A DNA stretch of 64,000 nucleotides, from the NCBI GenBank assembly GCA_045535305.1, contig JAZSLJ010000063.1:1-64000 (forward strand), in the 5' to 3' direction. Positions 50,800 to 60,854 of this stretch are shown here, piece by piece (position 1 is the first letter of the stretch; every line of letters starts with the position of its first letter). Made by a program: the position numbers and the translations under genes. The notes under the pieces are model-generated. The model was given only the letters and a program-made list of their open reading frames with translations. It was not told the DNA's origin and ran no database searches. This DNA is from UBA1081 sp045535305 (lineage in GTDB: Bacteria; Bacillota; Clostridia; Oscillospirales; Acutalibacteraceae).

Positions 50800-53700
50800 T
50801 TATTCAAGCCCAAGCTCCTGAGCCATCTGTGCTGTTTTAAGCTGTAAAAGCTTGGAAACACCTTTTTCCTGCATGGTTACGCCATAAAGAATATCGGATT
50901 CTTCCATGGTGCCTCGTCTGTGAGTGATAAGAATGAACTGTGTCTGCTCAGTCATATTTTTAAGGTATCTTGCGTAACGAAGAACGTTTACATCGTCAAG
51001 AGCCGCTTCAACCTCGTCAAAAATACAGAACGGAGAAGGTGTTACCTTAAGAATTGCAAAAAGCAACGCTATTGCACAAAGACCCTTTTCACCGCCGGAA
51101 AGCAGAGTAAGACTTTTAACGTTTTTGCCGGGAGGCTGAGCCTTGATTTCAATACCGCATTCGAGGATATTGTTTTCATCCTCAAGTATAAGCTCTGCAC
51201 TGCCGCCGCCGAAAAGCTGAGCGAACGTCTGCTTGAAATTTTCGTTGATTGCATCAAAACGTTCTCTGAACTGCACCGCCATTTTTTCCGTAAGTGAATA
51301 AATAAGCTTTGTGAGCTCGGCTTTTGATTTTTCAACGTCATCAAGCTGTGCTTTCATAAACTCGTAACGCTCGGAAACCTCTTTATATTCGTCTATTGCG
51401 CCTACGTTTACACTGCCCAAGGCTTTGATTTTGCTTTTAATATCCGCAAGCTGTTTTTTCGCATCGGAAATTGACTCAAGGTGTATTTCAAGAGCCATAG
51501 CCTCACGGCGTGTAAGCTTGTATTCATCAAACAGCATTGTTTCAACTTCCTGCTGTTGAGATTCAAGTGAATTTTTCTTTTCTTCAAGCCTTACAAGCTC
51601 TGCGGAAAGCTTTTCTTTTTCTTCTGTTTTACTGCGCTCCTCAACGCGAAGCTCAGCTGACCTTTTTTCGTTGAATTCACGCTTTACGGTAAGAGCCGCA
51701 GTACGTGCTTTTGCTTCTTCAACGGCTTTACGCAATTCTTCGGATTTTGCAGTGAGCTCTGCTATACGGGCATTGAGCTTTTCATTTGCCGCAAGAGCTT
51801 CTGCAATTTCCATATCGAGCTTGCCGATTCTGTCTGACTGACCGTTTTTGCGCTCCGTCAAATCGGCAATAGTTGCTTTGTGGTTTTCAATATCTCGCAT
51901 AAATGCCACGATTTCAAGATTGATTGCTGAAATCTGTGCGCTGATGCTGTCCCTTTCGGTTGAAAGACTTTCTCTGTCCCCCGAAAGTTCTTCGGCCTTT
52001 CTGCGGTAAGATGCCATTTCATTTTCAATAGCGGCGGCTTCTTTCACCGCATCGTCAATGGTTATTTTAAGCTGTTTTATACGCTCTGCTGCTGTCAGCG
52101 TTTCATCGGAAAGGGCTTTTATTGCACTTTCGGTAATATCACGCTTGCTCTCTGCCAGAGATAATGCGCTGTCTGCTTTGATTTTTTCCTCCTGCTTACG
52201 CATAAGGTCGCCCTGTACACCCTCAAGACCTGCTTTGACTGCGCTGTGGTCTTCTTTAAGGGTTTTGAGCTTCTTTTCAAGCTCTTCAATTTCTGCCGAA
52301 TCGGCTTCGATTTCACCGTTAAGACGTTCAATCTCATTAGCTCTTGTAAGGAAGCCCGAATGTTCGATTTTAGAGCCGCCTGTCATAGAGCCGCCTGCAT
52401 TGATAACCTGACCGTCAAGTGTAACGATTTTAAAGCGGTGCTTATATTTTTTACCTATTGCAACAGCGGAATCAATATCCTCTGCAATAACTGTTTTACC
52501 GAGCTGTGAGCCGATAATTTCGGCATACATATCGTCGCAGCTTACGATGTTTGATGCGATATCGATATATCCCTCGCAATCTTCAAGACCGTCCTCGTTA
52601 AGCACTCTGCTGCGTAAAGCATCCATGGGGAAGAACGTTGCTCTGCCCAGGCTGTTATCCTTAAGATAATACATAGCTCTTTTTGCATTTTCGGTGGTTT
52701 CTGTAACGATATGCTGAATTGCCGCACCCAATGCAGTTTCAATAGCAAGAGAATATGTATCGGGTACGCTTATAAGCTGTGAAAGAGGGCCGTGAATACC
52801 TTTTAATCTGCCGCTTGCAGATGCTTTCATAACAGCTTTTACACTGCCCTGATAACCGTCCATATTTTTCTGCATTTCAAGCAGCATATGAACACGACTC
52901 TTTTTCTGTTCAAGGTCAAGCTTTGCTTTATCAACAATAAAGCTGTGCTGTTCAAGCTTCTGAGCCTGCGACTGAACTTTTATCATATAACCCGAAACGG
53001 AGTTTGTAAGATCGGAAATTTCCTGTCTGATTGCACTTACCGCTGCGGTACATACTTCAACCTCTTCATCAAGCTTTGCTTTTTCTGCTTTTTTTGTTGT
53101 TATTTCATCAGCAATAGATGAGCGTCTGCTTTCGATTTCTTCAAGTGATGAAGATGCGGCTGAATGTCTTATATTGGCATCCGACAATGACTTTGCAAGC
53201 TGTGCAAGCATATCGGAAATTTTTACGTATTCATCGGCAACATCCACATCCCTTGCACGCAGAGAATTCAATGCAGATGTAAGAGAGTCAATAGTCGCCT
53301 TTTTTTCGGCAATAACAGCGTTAAGCTGTTCAATTGCTGACTTTATTTTTTCTGTCTGCTCATCTATCTGAGCGCTTGACATATTTTCCTGAACTTTCTC
53401 TTTTTCAATACGGTCTACCGTTGCATTATTATGCCCGATAGAGTTTTTGTTAACCGCTATAAGAGATTCAACAGATGCGATTTCTTCCTCTGTCTGATGA
53501 ATCGTTCTTGATATACTGTCAATTTCAATATTTATGTTTCTTATATTTTCTGCGGCTTCTTCCGATGCGGCAATTATGGTTTCAAGGTCTTTTTCAATCT
53601 GTGCATAGTGCATCTGTGCAACGGTGTATTTATTGCTCTGCTCGCGTATTAAATCGGCTGATTTATCAAGAATATCAAGCCACAAACCGATTTCAAGATT

Positions 53701-54369
53701 TTTGCGTTCTGCGGCAAAAGCCAAAAATTTCTGTGCTTTTTCGCTCTGCTTTTCAAGAGGACCTACACGCTCCTCAAGACCTGTGAGAATATCACGCAGT
53801 CTTAAAAGATTTTCCTCTGCCTGCGACAAACGCTTTAATGCATCGGCACGTCTGTAACGGTAGTGGGAAATACCTGCCGCCTCTTCAAACATTTCGCGTC
53901 TGTCCTCACTTTTGGCAGATACCATATCCTCAATTCTGCCCTGACTGACCATTGAATAGCCGTCGCGGCCAAGACCTGTATCCATAAACAGCTCGTGAAT
54001 ATCGCGCAAACGCACAACCTCACCGTTGATTTTATATTCACTTTCACCCGAACGGTAATAACGGCGTGTAACTGCAACCTCGTCATTGTCTTTGGCAAGT
54101 TTACGGTCGCTGTTATCAAGACGGAGTGTTACCTCCGCAAAGCCCTGAGCTCTTCTTGCTCTTGTACCGCTGAAAACAACGTCTTCCATTTTTGAGCCTC
54201 TGAGCGACTTTGTGGACTGCTCGCCGAGAACCCATTTTACAGCATCGGCAATATTACTTTTACCCGAACCGTTAGGGCCAACAACTGCAGTCATACCCTT
54301 GCCGAATTCAAGCTTGGTTTTATCGGGAAAGGACTTAAAGCCCTGCATTTCAAGTGATTTTAAATACAT
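50800..54369 (-). CDS. smc: Chromosome segregation protein SMC
   Basis: The condensin ATPase that compacts and separates the chromosome. 1189 residues: Walker A GPNGSGKS (31-38), a long coiled coil, the hinge (about 500-660, with GIHGPLSQLISVPD, GAAIQHIVTET, GGSMTGGS), the returning coiled coil, then the signature LLSGGEKGLCAIALLFAI near 1088 and Walker B FCIFDEVEAALDD. It is full length with no frameshift. It sits between the radical SAM gene (1-base gap) and ftsY, the common rnc-smc-ftsY order of Firmicutes. Confidence 0.97.
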   Translation of the reverse strand: MYLKSLEMQGFKSFPDKTKLEFGKGMTAVVGPNGSGKSNIADAVKWVLGEQSTKSLRGSKMEDVVFSGTRARRAQGFAEVTLRLDNSDRKLAKDNDEVAVTRRYYRSGESEYKINGEVVRLRDIHELFMDTGLGRDGYSMVSQGRIEDMVSAKSEDRREMFEEAAGISHYRYRRADALKRLSQAEENLLRLRDILTGLEERVGPLEKQSEKAQKFLAFAAERKNLEIGLWLDILDKSADLIREQSNKYTVAQMHYAQIEKDLETIIAASEEAAENIRNINIEIDSISRTIHQTEEEIASVESLIAVNKNSIGHNNATVDRIEKEKVQENMSSAQIDEQTEKIKSAIEQLNAVIAEKKATIDSLTSALNSLRARDVDVADEYVKISDMLAQLAKSLSDANIRHSAASSSLEEIESRRSSIADEITTKKAEKAKLDEEVEVCTAAVSAIRQEISDLTNSVSGYMIKVQSQAQKLEQHSFIVDKAKLDLEQKKSRVHMLLEMQKNMDGYQGSVKAVMKASASGRLKGIHGPLSQLISVPDTYSLAIETALGAAIQHIVTETTENAKRAMYYLKDNSLGRATFFPMDALRSRVLNEDGLEDCEGYIDIASNIVSCDDMYAEIIGSQLGKTVIAEDIDSAVAIGKKYKHRFKIVTLDGQVINAGGSMTGGSKIEHSGFLTRANEIERLNGEIEADSAEIEELEKKLKTLKEDHSAVKAGLEGVQGDLMRKQEEKIKADSALSLAESKRDITESAIKALSDETLTAAERIKQLKITIDDAVKEAAAIENEMASYRRKAEELSGDRESLSTERDSISAQISAINLEIVAFMRDIENHKATIADLTERKNGQSDRIGKLDMEIAEALAANEKLNARIAELTAKSEELRKAVEEAKARTAALTVKREFNEKRSAELRVEERSKTEEKEKLSAELVRLEEKKNSLESQQQEVETMLFDEYKLTRREAMALEIHLESISDAKKQLADIKSKIKALGSVNVGAIDEYKEVSERYEFMKAQLDDVEKSKAELTKLIYSLTEKMAVQFRERFDAINENFKQTFAQLFGGGSAELILEDENNILECGIEIKAQPPGKNVKSLTLLSGGEKGLCAIALLFAILKVTPSPFCIFDEVEAALDDVNVLRYARYLKNMTEQTQFILITHRRGTMEESDILYGVTMQEKGVSKLLQLKTAQMAQELGLE

Positions 54370-54370
54370 A

Positions 54371-55372
54371 TTATTCCTCGCAAATCAATCGGATTTCATA
54401 TTTTGAAAGTCCGTCATCACCTTTGACACGGGCATTTACGCCCATAGCCGAAAGACTTAATAAATTTGACTTTTTTTGCCCCGTCATTTTGGAAATTTCG
54501 CTTGGGGCAACATATATAACAGCGTTGCCGCTGATTTTTTTATCTTTTATTATCCGTATTGCATTTTTTAAATAAATTCTGCTTTCGCAAAGCTCTCTGA
54601 ATGCGGGATGATAAGCACCTGCAACAAAGCCCTCGTCAACATTCCCTCCGGAATGCAACCCCATACGGATAACTTTTATATTTGCATTATTGAACATTTC
54701 AAGAAGCTCGGCACATAAATTTACCGCCTGTGGGACAGTCTGCGGAGAATATTTCCCCTCATTAAAAAGAGCTTCAAGGCGTGTGTTTTCAAGCACGACG
54801 GTAGGATAAATCCTTACTGTATCGGGATTCAATGCAATAATCTGTTTTGCGGTTTCAACAGCGGTTTCGTCATCATCGCCGTAAAGACCTGTCATCATCT
54901 GCAAGCCCAACTCAAAACCGTAGCTTTTAATAAGCTCCGATGCATTTTTAACATCCTGTGCAGTATGTCCCCGTTCATTCATCGAAAGCACCTTGTCCGA
55001 CATACTCTGCGCGCCCAATTCAATAGCGGTTACGCCGTAACGTTTAAGAATACCGAGAATATCGGAATTAATCGCATCGGGACGGGTTGAGCATCTTATA
55101 CCGCGGAAATATCCGTCCTTAACATAAGTGTAAGCACTTTCGAGCAGATAAATCATATAGTCTTTATCTATGGCGGTAAAGCTGCCGCCGAAAAATGCGA
55201 TTTCGCTGTTTTTACGGTCGTACTCGCCTTGTATTGCTATTGCAACGGCTGAATCAATATCCTCTTTCACAAGTCTTTTTGCAGAGCCTGAAATTGTGCG
55301 CTGATTACAGAAGCTGCAGGTATGAGGACAGCCCTCGTGAGGCACAAAAAGAGAAACATTTATATGCTTCAT
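54371..55372 (-). CDS. Radical SAM protein, Elp3-like
   Basis: A 333-residue [4Fe-4S] radical SAM enzyme. The cluster motif is CPHTCSFC (CxxxCxxC) near residue 15, followed by EIAFFGGSFTAIDKDYM and IELGAQSMSDKVL, as in the Elp3-like group. It lacks an acetyltransferase domain. This family is frequent in Clostridia beside rnc and smc; its substrate is unknown. It overlaps rnc by 4 bases and is 1 base from smc. Confidence 0.88.
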   Translation of the reverse strand: MKHINVSLFVPHEGCPHTCSFCNQRTISGSAKRLVKEDIDSAVAIAIQGEYDRKNSEIAFFGGSFTAIDKDYMIYLLESAYTYVKDGYFRGIRCSTRPDAINSDILGILKRYGVTAIELGAQSMSDKVLSMNERGHTAQDVKNASELIKSYGFELGLQMMTGLYGDDDETAVETAKQIIALNPDTVRIYPTVVLENTRLEALFNEGKYSPQTVPQAVNLCAELLEMFNNANIKVIRMGLHSGGNVDEGFVAGAYHPAFRELCESRIYLKNAIRIIKDKKISGNAVIYVAPSEISKMTGQKKSNLLSLSAMGVNARVKGDDGLSKYEIRLICEE

Positions 55373-56043
55373 ACCTTTATGCCCATAAGACGCAGAGCCT
55401 CTTTAGCCGCCATCTGTTCAGCCTGTTTTTTACTTTTGCCTGTGCCTGTGCCGATTACGTTACTGTTGAGCTTAACCTCAACGATAAATGTTTTTGCATG
55501 GTCGGGGCCTGATTCCCCTGCCATAAAATATTCAAGAATTTCGCCGTGATTTTTCTGAGTTATCTCCTGCAAAGCGGATTTATAATCAGAAATAGGCGCA
55601 TCATCAACATTTGCGTTTGAAATAAAACGAAGCACGAATTTTTTTGCTTCTTCAAAGCCTGCATCAAGGAAAATTGCGGCTATTACAGATTCAAACGCAT
55701 CTGCAAGAATAGAAGGTCTTTCCCTGCCGCCTGTGTTGATTTCACCTTTGCCCAAACGCATAAACTCACCTAAACGGATAGAGTTTGCAAACTTATGCAG
55801 CGACTTTTCGCACACAAGTGCGGCTCTTATCTTAGTAAGCTGACCTTCGGGCAATTCCGGATGATTTTTAAAAAGATACTCTGCTGTTATCATACCCAGC
55901 ACCGAATCACCCAGAAATTCAAGACGCTCGTTAAAATCTTCTTTACCCTGTAATTCGTTAGCGTAAGAAGAATGGGTAAGAGCCGTCTGCAAAAGAGTTT
56001 TATCTTTAAAACTATAGCCTATTATATTTTCAAATGTGTTCAC
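55369..56043 (-). CDS. rnc: Ribonuclease III
   Basis: Cuts double-stranded RNA, including rRNA precursors. A 224-residue protein with the catalytic motif NERLEFLGDSVLGM near residue 40, the second acidic site ADAFESVIAAIFLD, and the C-terminal dsRNA-binding domain (DYKSALQEITQKN, KSKKQAEQMAAKEAL). Length and order are normal. Confidence 0.97.
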   Translation of the reverse strand: MNTFENIIGYSFKDKTLLQTALTHSSYANELQGKEDFNERLEFLGDSVLGMITAEYLFKNHPELPEGQLTKIRAALVCEKSLHKFANSIRLGEFMRLGKGEINTGGRERPSILADAFESVIAAIFLDAGFEEAKKFVLRFISNANVDDAPISDYKSALQEITQKNHGEILEYFMAGESGPDHAKTFIVEVKLNSNVIGTGTGKSKKQAEQMAAKEALRLMGIKV

Positions 56044-56055
56044 TTTATATCAACT

Positions 56056-57366
56056 TCAATCAATTTTTTGTGCAGCCAGAATTTCAAGACTGCGTTGTGC
56101 AAGAGCACCGTAACGTTCTTTTTTATCCCTTATTTTTTCGGGCAAAGGCGGAAGCAATCCGAAAGAAGCACCCATAGGCTGAAAATTGACAACGTATCCG
56201 TCGCTTATGTATCTTGCAAGTGCGCCCATCATATTTTCGGGCGGAAGAACAACGGTTTCTTCACCTAAGATTCTTTTTGCCGCATTCATACCTGCCATAA
56301 TACCTGCGGCGGCTGATTCCATATATCCCTCAACGCCGGTTACCTGCCCTGCAAAGAAAATTGAGGGATGCTCTTTCATTGAAAAATCACCGTTGAGCAA
56401 TCTTGGAGAATCAATGAAAGTATTTCTGTGCATTACGCCGTATCTTACAAATTCCGCATCCCTTAAAGCGGGAATCATAGAGAAAACTCTCTTTTGCTCG
56501 GGGAATTTGAGATTTGTCTGAAAACCGACAAGGTTATACATTGTGCCTTCCCTGTTTTCTTTTCTGAGCTGAAGCACCGCCCATGGTCTGTGGCCTGTAT
56601 TGGGGTCGCGAAGTCCGACAGGCTTTAACGGCCCGAAACGGAGAGTGTCTGATCCCCTTTTTGCCATTATTTCAACGGGCATACAGCCCTCGTAAATGTG
56701 TTTTTTGTCAAATTCGTGAAGAAGTGCGATTTCGGCATTTACAAGCTCGTTATAAAAGCTCTCGTACTCCTCTTTGTTCATAGGACAGTTGATGTAATCC
56801 TCATCACCGCCTCTGTCGTATCTCGACTGACAAAAGGCTTTGGTCATATCAATACTATCAGCCTCAACAACGGGTGCGGCAGCATCAAAAAAGCTTAAAA
56901 ATGCACTGCCCGTAAGCTCTTTTATACTTTGTGCAAGAGAATCGGAAACAAGAGGGCCTGCGGCAATTATAACCGCGTCATAATCTGTGGGGATTTCCGT
57001 TATCTCCTTACGGATAAGGGTAATATTCTCATCATTTTCGATTTTTTCCGTTACAAGTGAGGAGAAAATATCCCTGTCGACAGCTAACGCACCGCCTGCG
57101 GGAACTGCCGATTTCTCGGCACATTCAACAGTTACACTGCCTAAAATTTTCATCTCTGCTTTTAAAAGCCCTGCGGCTGATTCCACACGCATAGCCTTGA
57201 ATGAATTTGAGCAAACCAATTCGCACAGATTCTGCGATTTATGGGCAGGAGAATATTTTACGGGCTTCATCTCAAAAAGGTCAACTTTTATGCCTCTTTT
57301 TGAAAGCTGTGCGGCACATTCAACACCTGCAAAACCGCCCCCGATTACTGCCGCTTTATTCATCAT
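56056..57366 (-). CDS. trmFO: Methylenetetrahydrofolate-tRNA uracil-54 methyltransferase TrmFO
   Basis: Makes 5-methyluridine at position 54 of tRNA with methylenetetrahydrofolate and FAD. 436 residues; VIGGGFAGVECAAQL binds FAD, CELVCSNSFKAMRVESAAGL holds the catalytic Cys region, GRSDTLRFGPLKPVGL-like and YMESAAAGIMAG follow as in the family. Tandem ATG codons at 57366/57363 lie inside the end of topA, so the genes overlap by about 10 bases; an ATG at 57375 is less likely. Confidence 0.95.
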   Translation of the reverse strand: MMNKAAVIGGGFAGVECAAQLSKRGIKVDLFEMKPVKYSPAHKSQNLCELVCSNSFKAMRVESAAGLLKAEMKILGSVTVECAEKSAVPAGGALAVDRDIFSSLVTEKIENDENITLIRKEITEIPTDYDAVIIAAGPLVSDSLAQSIKELTGSAFLSFFDAAAPVVEADSIDMTKAFCQSRYDRGGDEDYINCPMNKEEYESFYNELVNAEIALLHEFDKKHIYEGCMPVEIMAKRGSDTLRFGPLKPVGLRDPNTGHRPWAVLQLRKENREGTMYNLVGFQTNLKFPEQKRVFSMIPALRDAEFVRYGVMHRNTFIDSPRLLNGDFSMKEHPSIFFAGQVTGVEGYMESAAAGIMAGMNAAKRILGEETVVLPPENMMGALARYISDGYVVNFQPMGASFGLLPPLPEKIRDKKERYGALAQRSLEILAAQKID

Positions 57367-59482
57367 CAGTTTCACTCTCGGAATTCTTTTTTGCTCTTGT
57401 TGCTTTACGCTCGTATCCGCAACCTTCGTTAAGACATTTCACAATGGAGCGTCTGCTCTTAAAAAGAGTTTTGCCGCACTGAGGACAGTCCTCTGCGATA
57501 GGTGTATCCCAAGTCATAAAATTACAGTTGGGATAATTACCGCAACCGAAGAATGTGTTGCCTTTTTTGGACTTTTTGCCTATAACCTCACCGCCGCATA
57601 CGGGACATTTGCCCTGTGTACGCTCGATATAAGGCTTTGCGTTTTTACAATCAAAATAACCAAAACAAGCAAGGAATTTGCCGAATCTACCGATTTTTAT
57701 AACCATATTTTTACCGCATTTTTCGCAGATTTCACTTGTGATATCTTCTTCAAGCTGTATTTTTACGCCAGCCATGGATTCCTTGGCTTTTGCAAGGGTT
57801 GCTTCAAATTCATCATAAAACTCGTGAAGCATTGCGATATAATCAAGGCTGCCTGCCTCAACCTCGTCAAGGCTGTTTTCCATGCCTGCTGTGAATTTTG
57901 TGTTTACGATTTTGGGGAACTGCTCTTTTAAAAGCTTTGTTGTTGCAAAACCTAGTTCGGTAGGCTTCAACTGCTTACGCTCTCTTACAACATAGCTTCT
58001 GTGGGTTATGGTTGAAATGATTGTTGCGTAAGTACTTGGTCTGCCAACGCCTGTTTCTTCAAGCATTTTGATAAGTGATGCTTCCGTATATCTTGCGGGA
58101 GGCTGTGTAAAATGCTGTTCGGGAAGAAGCTCGCGGAATTTAAGTGCATCGCCGCTTTTCATTTCGGGCATATTGGTTTCGCTGTCATCTTCCTCATCAT
58201 TTGTCTGATAAAGAGCTGTAAAACCATCAAATTTTACGGAATATCCGCTTGATGTGAACAAGCAATAACCTGCTGTGCCTTCTTTTTCTGCTTTAATTTC
58301 AACCTTTACCGTATCCTGAACACAGCACTCCATAAGGCTTGCGATAAAACGCTTCCAGATAAGTGAATAAAGATTATACTGCTCTGATGTAAGCGCAGAT
58401 TTTGCCTGCTCGGGAGTAAGTGCGGGAACGGTAGGTCTTATAGCCTCATGACCGTCCTGAGATCTGCCCTTTGTTTTGAAATATCGTGGCTTTTCGGGAA
58501 GATATTTATCGCCGAAAGCGGATCTGATATACTCAACACCTGCGGCTCTTGATTCCTCTGAAATACGGAGTGAGTCAGTTCTCATATATGTGATAAGACC
58601 GATTGAGCCGTAACCGGGAACATCGATACCTTCGTAAAGCTCCTGTGCGATTTTCATTGTACGCTGAGATGTAAAGCCAAGTCTGTGAGAAGCGTCCTGC
58701 TGTAAGGTTGATGTTGTAAAGGGAGGCATCGGCTGTTTCTTTCTTGTGCCTTTTTTAACCTTATCAACGGTATAGGTTGCTCCGTCAAGGCGTGCAAGAT
58801 AGCTGTCGGTCTGCTCTTTATTCTCAAGCTTGACTTTGCCTGTTTCATCACCTGTCAGAGCGGCTTTGAACACTTTTCTTGAATGAGGAGCTATAAGCTT
58901 TGCTGTGATTGACCAATATTCCTCGGGAACAAAGGCGTTGATTTCCTCTTCCCTGTCAACAATAAGGCGTACTGCAACGCTCTGTACTCTGCCTGCGGAA
59001 AGTCCTTTTCTGATTTTCTGAGAAATAAACGGACTTAAACGGTAGCCTACAAGTCTGTCAAGAATACGTCTTGCCTGCTGAGCGTTAACAAGGTCCATAT
59101 CAATGGTTTCGGGATTTGCAATACCTGCTTCAACGCTCTTTTTATTGATTTCGTTAAACTTAACTCGCTTTGTCTTTTTAATATCAAGACCGAGCAGAGT
59201 TGCAAGATGCCATGAAATTGCTTCACCTTCACGGTCAGGGTCAGTTGCGAGATAAACTTCGTCGCTGTTGCCTGCAAGCTCGGTAAGCTCTTTTACAAGC
59301 TTTTCCTTACCCTTTACGATAACGTATTTGGGTGCAAAATCCTTGCTTACATCAACGCTGAGCTTTGCGGCATAAAGATCACGTACATGACCCATTGATG
59401 CTCTGACCTCATAGCCTTTTCCCAGATACTTTTTTATTGTGTTTGCTTTTGTGGGTGATTCCACAATAACTAATTTAGACAT
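57356..59482 (-). CDS. topA: DNA topoisomerase I
   Basis: Relaxes negative supercoils. 708 residues: the Toprim domain starts KLVIVESPTKANTIKKYLG and has ATDPDREGEAISWHL; the active-site tyrosine is Tyr299 in GLITYMRTDSLR. The C-terminus carries three zinc ribbons (CEKCGKNM to CKNAK; CPVCGGEV to CGNYPNC; CPQCGKTL to CLNEGCG). It ends in a short charged tail overlapping trmFO. It begins 150 bases after dprA. Confidence 0.97.
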   Translation of the reverse strand: MSKLVIVESPTKANTIKKYLGKGYEVRASMGHVRDLYAAKLSVDVSKDFAPKYVIVKGKEKLVKELTELAGNSDEVYLATDPDREGEAISWHLATLLGLDIKKTKRVKFNEINKKSVEAGIANPETIDMDLVNAQQARRILDRLVGYRLSPFISQKIRKGLSAGRVQSVAVRLIVDREEEINAFVPEEYWSITAKLIAPHSRKVFKAALTGDETGKVKLENKEQTDSYLARLDGATYTVDKVKKGTRKKQPMPPFTTSTLQQDASHRLGFTSQRTMKIAQELYEGIDVPGYGSIGLITYMRTDSLRISEESRAAGVEYIRSAFGDKYLPEKPRYFKTKGRSQDGHEAIRPTVPALTPEQAKSALTSEQYNLYSLIWKRFIASLMECCVQDTVKVEIKAEKEGTAGYCLFTSSGYSVKFDGFTALYQTNDEEDDSETNMPEMKSGDALKFRELLPEQHFTQPPARYTEASLIKMLEETGVGRPSTYATIISTITHRSYVVRERKQLKPTELGFATTKLLKEQFPKIVNTKFTAGMENSLDEVEAGSLDYIAMLHEFYDEFEATLAKAKESMAGVKIQLEEDITSEICEKCGKNMVIKIGRFGKFLACFGYFDCKNAKPYIERTQGKCPVCGGEVIGKKSKKGNTFFGCGNYPNCNFMTWDTPIAEDCPQCGKTLFKSRRSIVKCLNEGCGYERKATRAKKNSESETDDE

Positions 59483-59499
59483 ATAATCAATCCTAAACA

Positions 59500-59626
59500 G
59501 AAATTTATTTTATAAGAAAACGGCTTTCGCTGTATCGCGGCGACCGTTTTCGTATAGTCCATCTCCGAGCGCGCATAGCGGGCGTTCGGAGGGACATATA
59601 ATTATTTTTGCTTTATGGAAACGAAG
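59500..59626. repeat. Cluster of three hairpins between dprA and topA
   Basis: On the - strand: CTTTAT-GGAAAC with GTTTCC-ATAAAG; then a G+C-rich stem CTCCGA/TCGGAG closed by GTCC/GGAC with CGC/GCG pairs inside; then GAAAACGG/CCGTTTTC followed by TTAT. The first may end the dprA transcript. Together they look like a small mobile repeat or a structured leader. Confidence 0.5.
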
Positions 59627-59630
59627 TTTC

Positions 59631-60854
59631 CTATAAAGTAAAATATCTTTTGCCACTGCCCATATATACGAGAGCATACATTTCAAGCTCTGTAAGGGCA
59701 GACAGCACCTCATGCACGGGCAGACCCGATTTCTGCACAAGCTCGTCTGTAAGTATTCCATTTTCATCGATATGCACGTAAACTTGTTTTGCACTTTCCG
59801 ATGCATAATCGGGAATACTTTGTTTCATTTTATTTTCATCTTCACAGGAATCAGTTTCCTGCTTAATTTCGGGAGCAATTTTTTCTTTTCTCCTGATTTT
59901 TTTTACAACCGGTGCGTCATTCTTTTGCACATCGGTCTTTTTCGGATGTACATAACGCTTGTCGGTATTAATATATTCACCGTAAGCATCAATATACTCA
60001 TCCAACACGTCCATATAAGAGAAAACGGATTTTGCGCCGTCCCTTATAAGGTTATTCGTGCCGAAATAATTGGAATTTGTAATATCACCGGGAACGGCAA
60101 ATATATCTCTTCCCTGATTGAGTGCTGCTTTTGCGGTAATCAACGAACCGCTTTTTTCACCTGCCTCAATAACCACCGTGCCGAGCGTCATACCGGAAAT
60201 AATACGGTTACGGATAGGAAACGTGGATTTTGTAGGCTCTGAATAGGGAACGAATTCACTTATCAATGCTCCGTTTTCCGCAATCTGTCTGCGAAGCTGT
60301 TCGTTTGCCGAAAGATAGTTACAGCCAAGACCGCAACCGAGTACAGCAACGGTTTTACCGCCCGCATTTATAGCACCTGAGTGAGCTGCACTGTCAACAC
60401 CCAAAGCGCCGCCGCTGACAATAACCGCACCTGCACCTGCAAGCGAACCGGACAGCTGTGTTGCAACGTTCAAGCCGTAATCTGATGCATCACGGGTGCC
60501 GACAATACCGATACTCAGCGGATATTTAAGCACGCTCTTATCACCGTCAACATAAAGCACGCATGGCGGATTGGATAAATCACGCAGCCTTTCGGGATAA
60601 CAGTCGTCATCATACGTTACTATGTCCCACCCGTTTTTTACACAGGTTTTCATAATCATATACGACTGTGAAGGACTGAACTGTACAAGACTTTTTGCAT
60701 CCTTGGCACTGAAAACACCCGAATTCACCCATTCGGCATGTCCTGCTTCGTAAAGCGTTATCGGATCGCCGAAATATGCAAAAAATTCATCAAGGCGTTT
60801 ACCTGCGCCGAGAGTTCTTTGCAGCCATATCCAATACTCCGCAGGGCATTTCAT
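59631..60854 (-). CDS. dprA: DNA-processing protein DprA (Smf)
   Basis: Loads RecA on incoming single-stranded DNA during transformation. 407 residues: a SAM-like N-terminal part, the extended Rossmann fold (GIVGTRDASDYGLNVATQL, VIVSGGALGVDSAAHSGAI, VAVLGCGLGCNYL, ISEFVPYSEP, FPIRNRIISG), a ~75-residue polar linker and a C-terminal winged helix (DELVQKSGLPVHEVLSALTEL). The ATG at 60854 overlaps the upstream stop as ATGA behind GGGAG; a GTG at 60869 is less likely. Confidence 0.93.
   Translation of the reverse strand: MKCPAEYWIWLQRTLGAGKRLDEFFAYFGDPITLYEAGHAEWVNSGVFSAKDAKSLVQFSPSQSYMIMKTCVKNGWDIVTYDDDCYPERLRDLSNPPCVLYVDGDKSVLKYPLSIGIVGTRDASDYGLNVATQLSGSLAGAGAVIVSGGALGVDSAAHSGAINAGGKTVAVLGCGLGCNYLSANEQLRRQIAENGALISEFVPYSEPTKSTFPIRNRIISGMTLGTVVIEAGEKSGSLITAKAALNQGRDIFAVPGDITNSNYFGTNNLIRDGAKSVFSYMDVLDEYIDAYGEYINTDKRYVHPKKTDVQKNDAPVVKKIRRKEKIAPEIKQETDSCEDENKMKQSIPDYASESAKQVYVHIDENGILTDELVQKSGLPVHEVLSALTELEMYALVYMGSGKRYFTL

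Noticed and set aside
56987..57931. A 314-codon + strand open frame
   Set aside because: It lies opposite trmFO and topA, both with clear catalytic motifs; its Cys/Phe-rich translation has no domain and no ribosome binding site.
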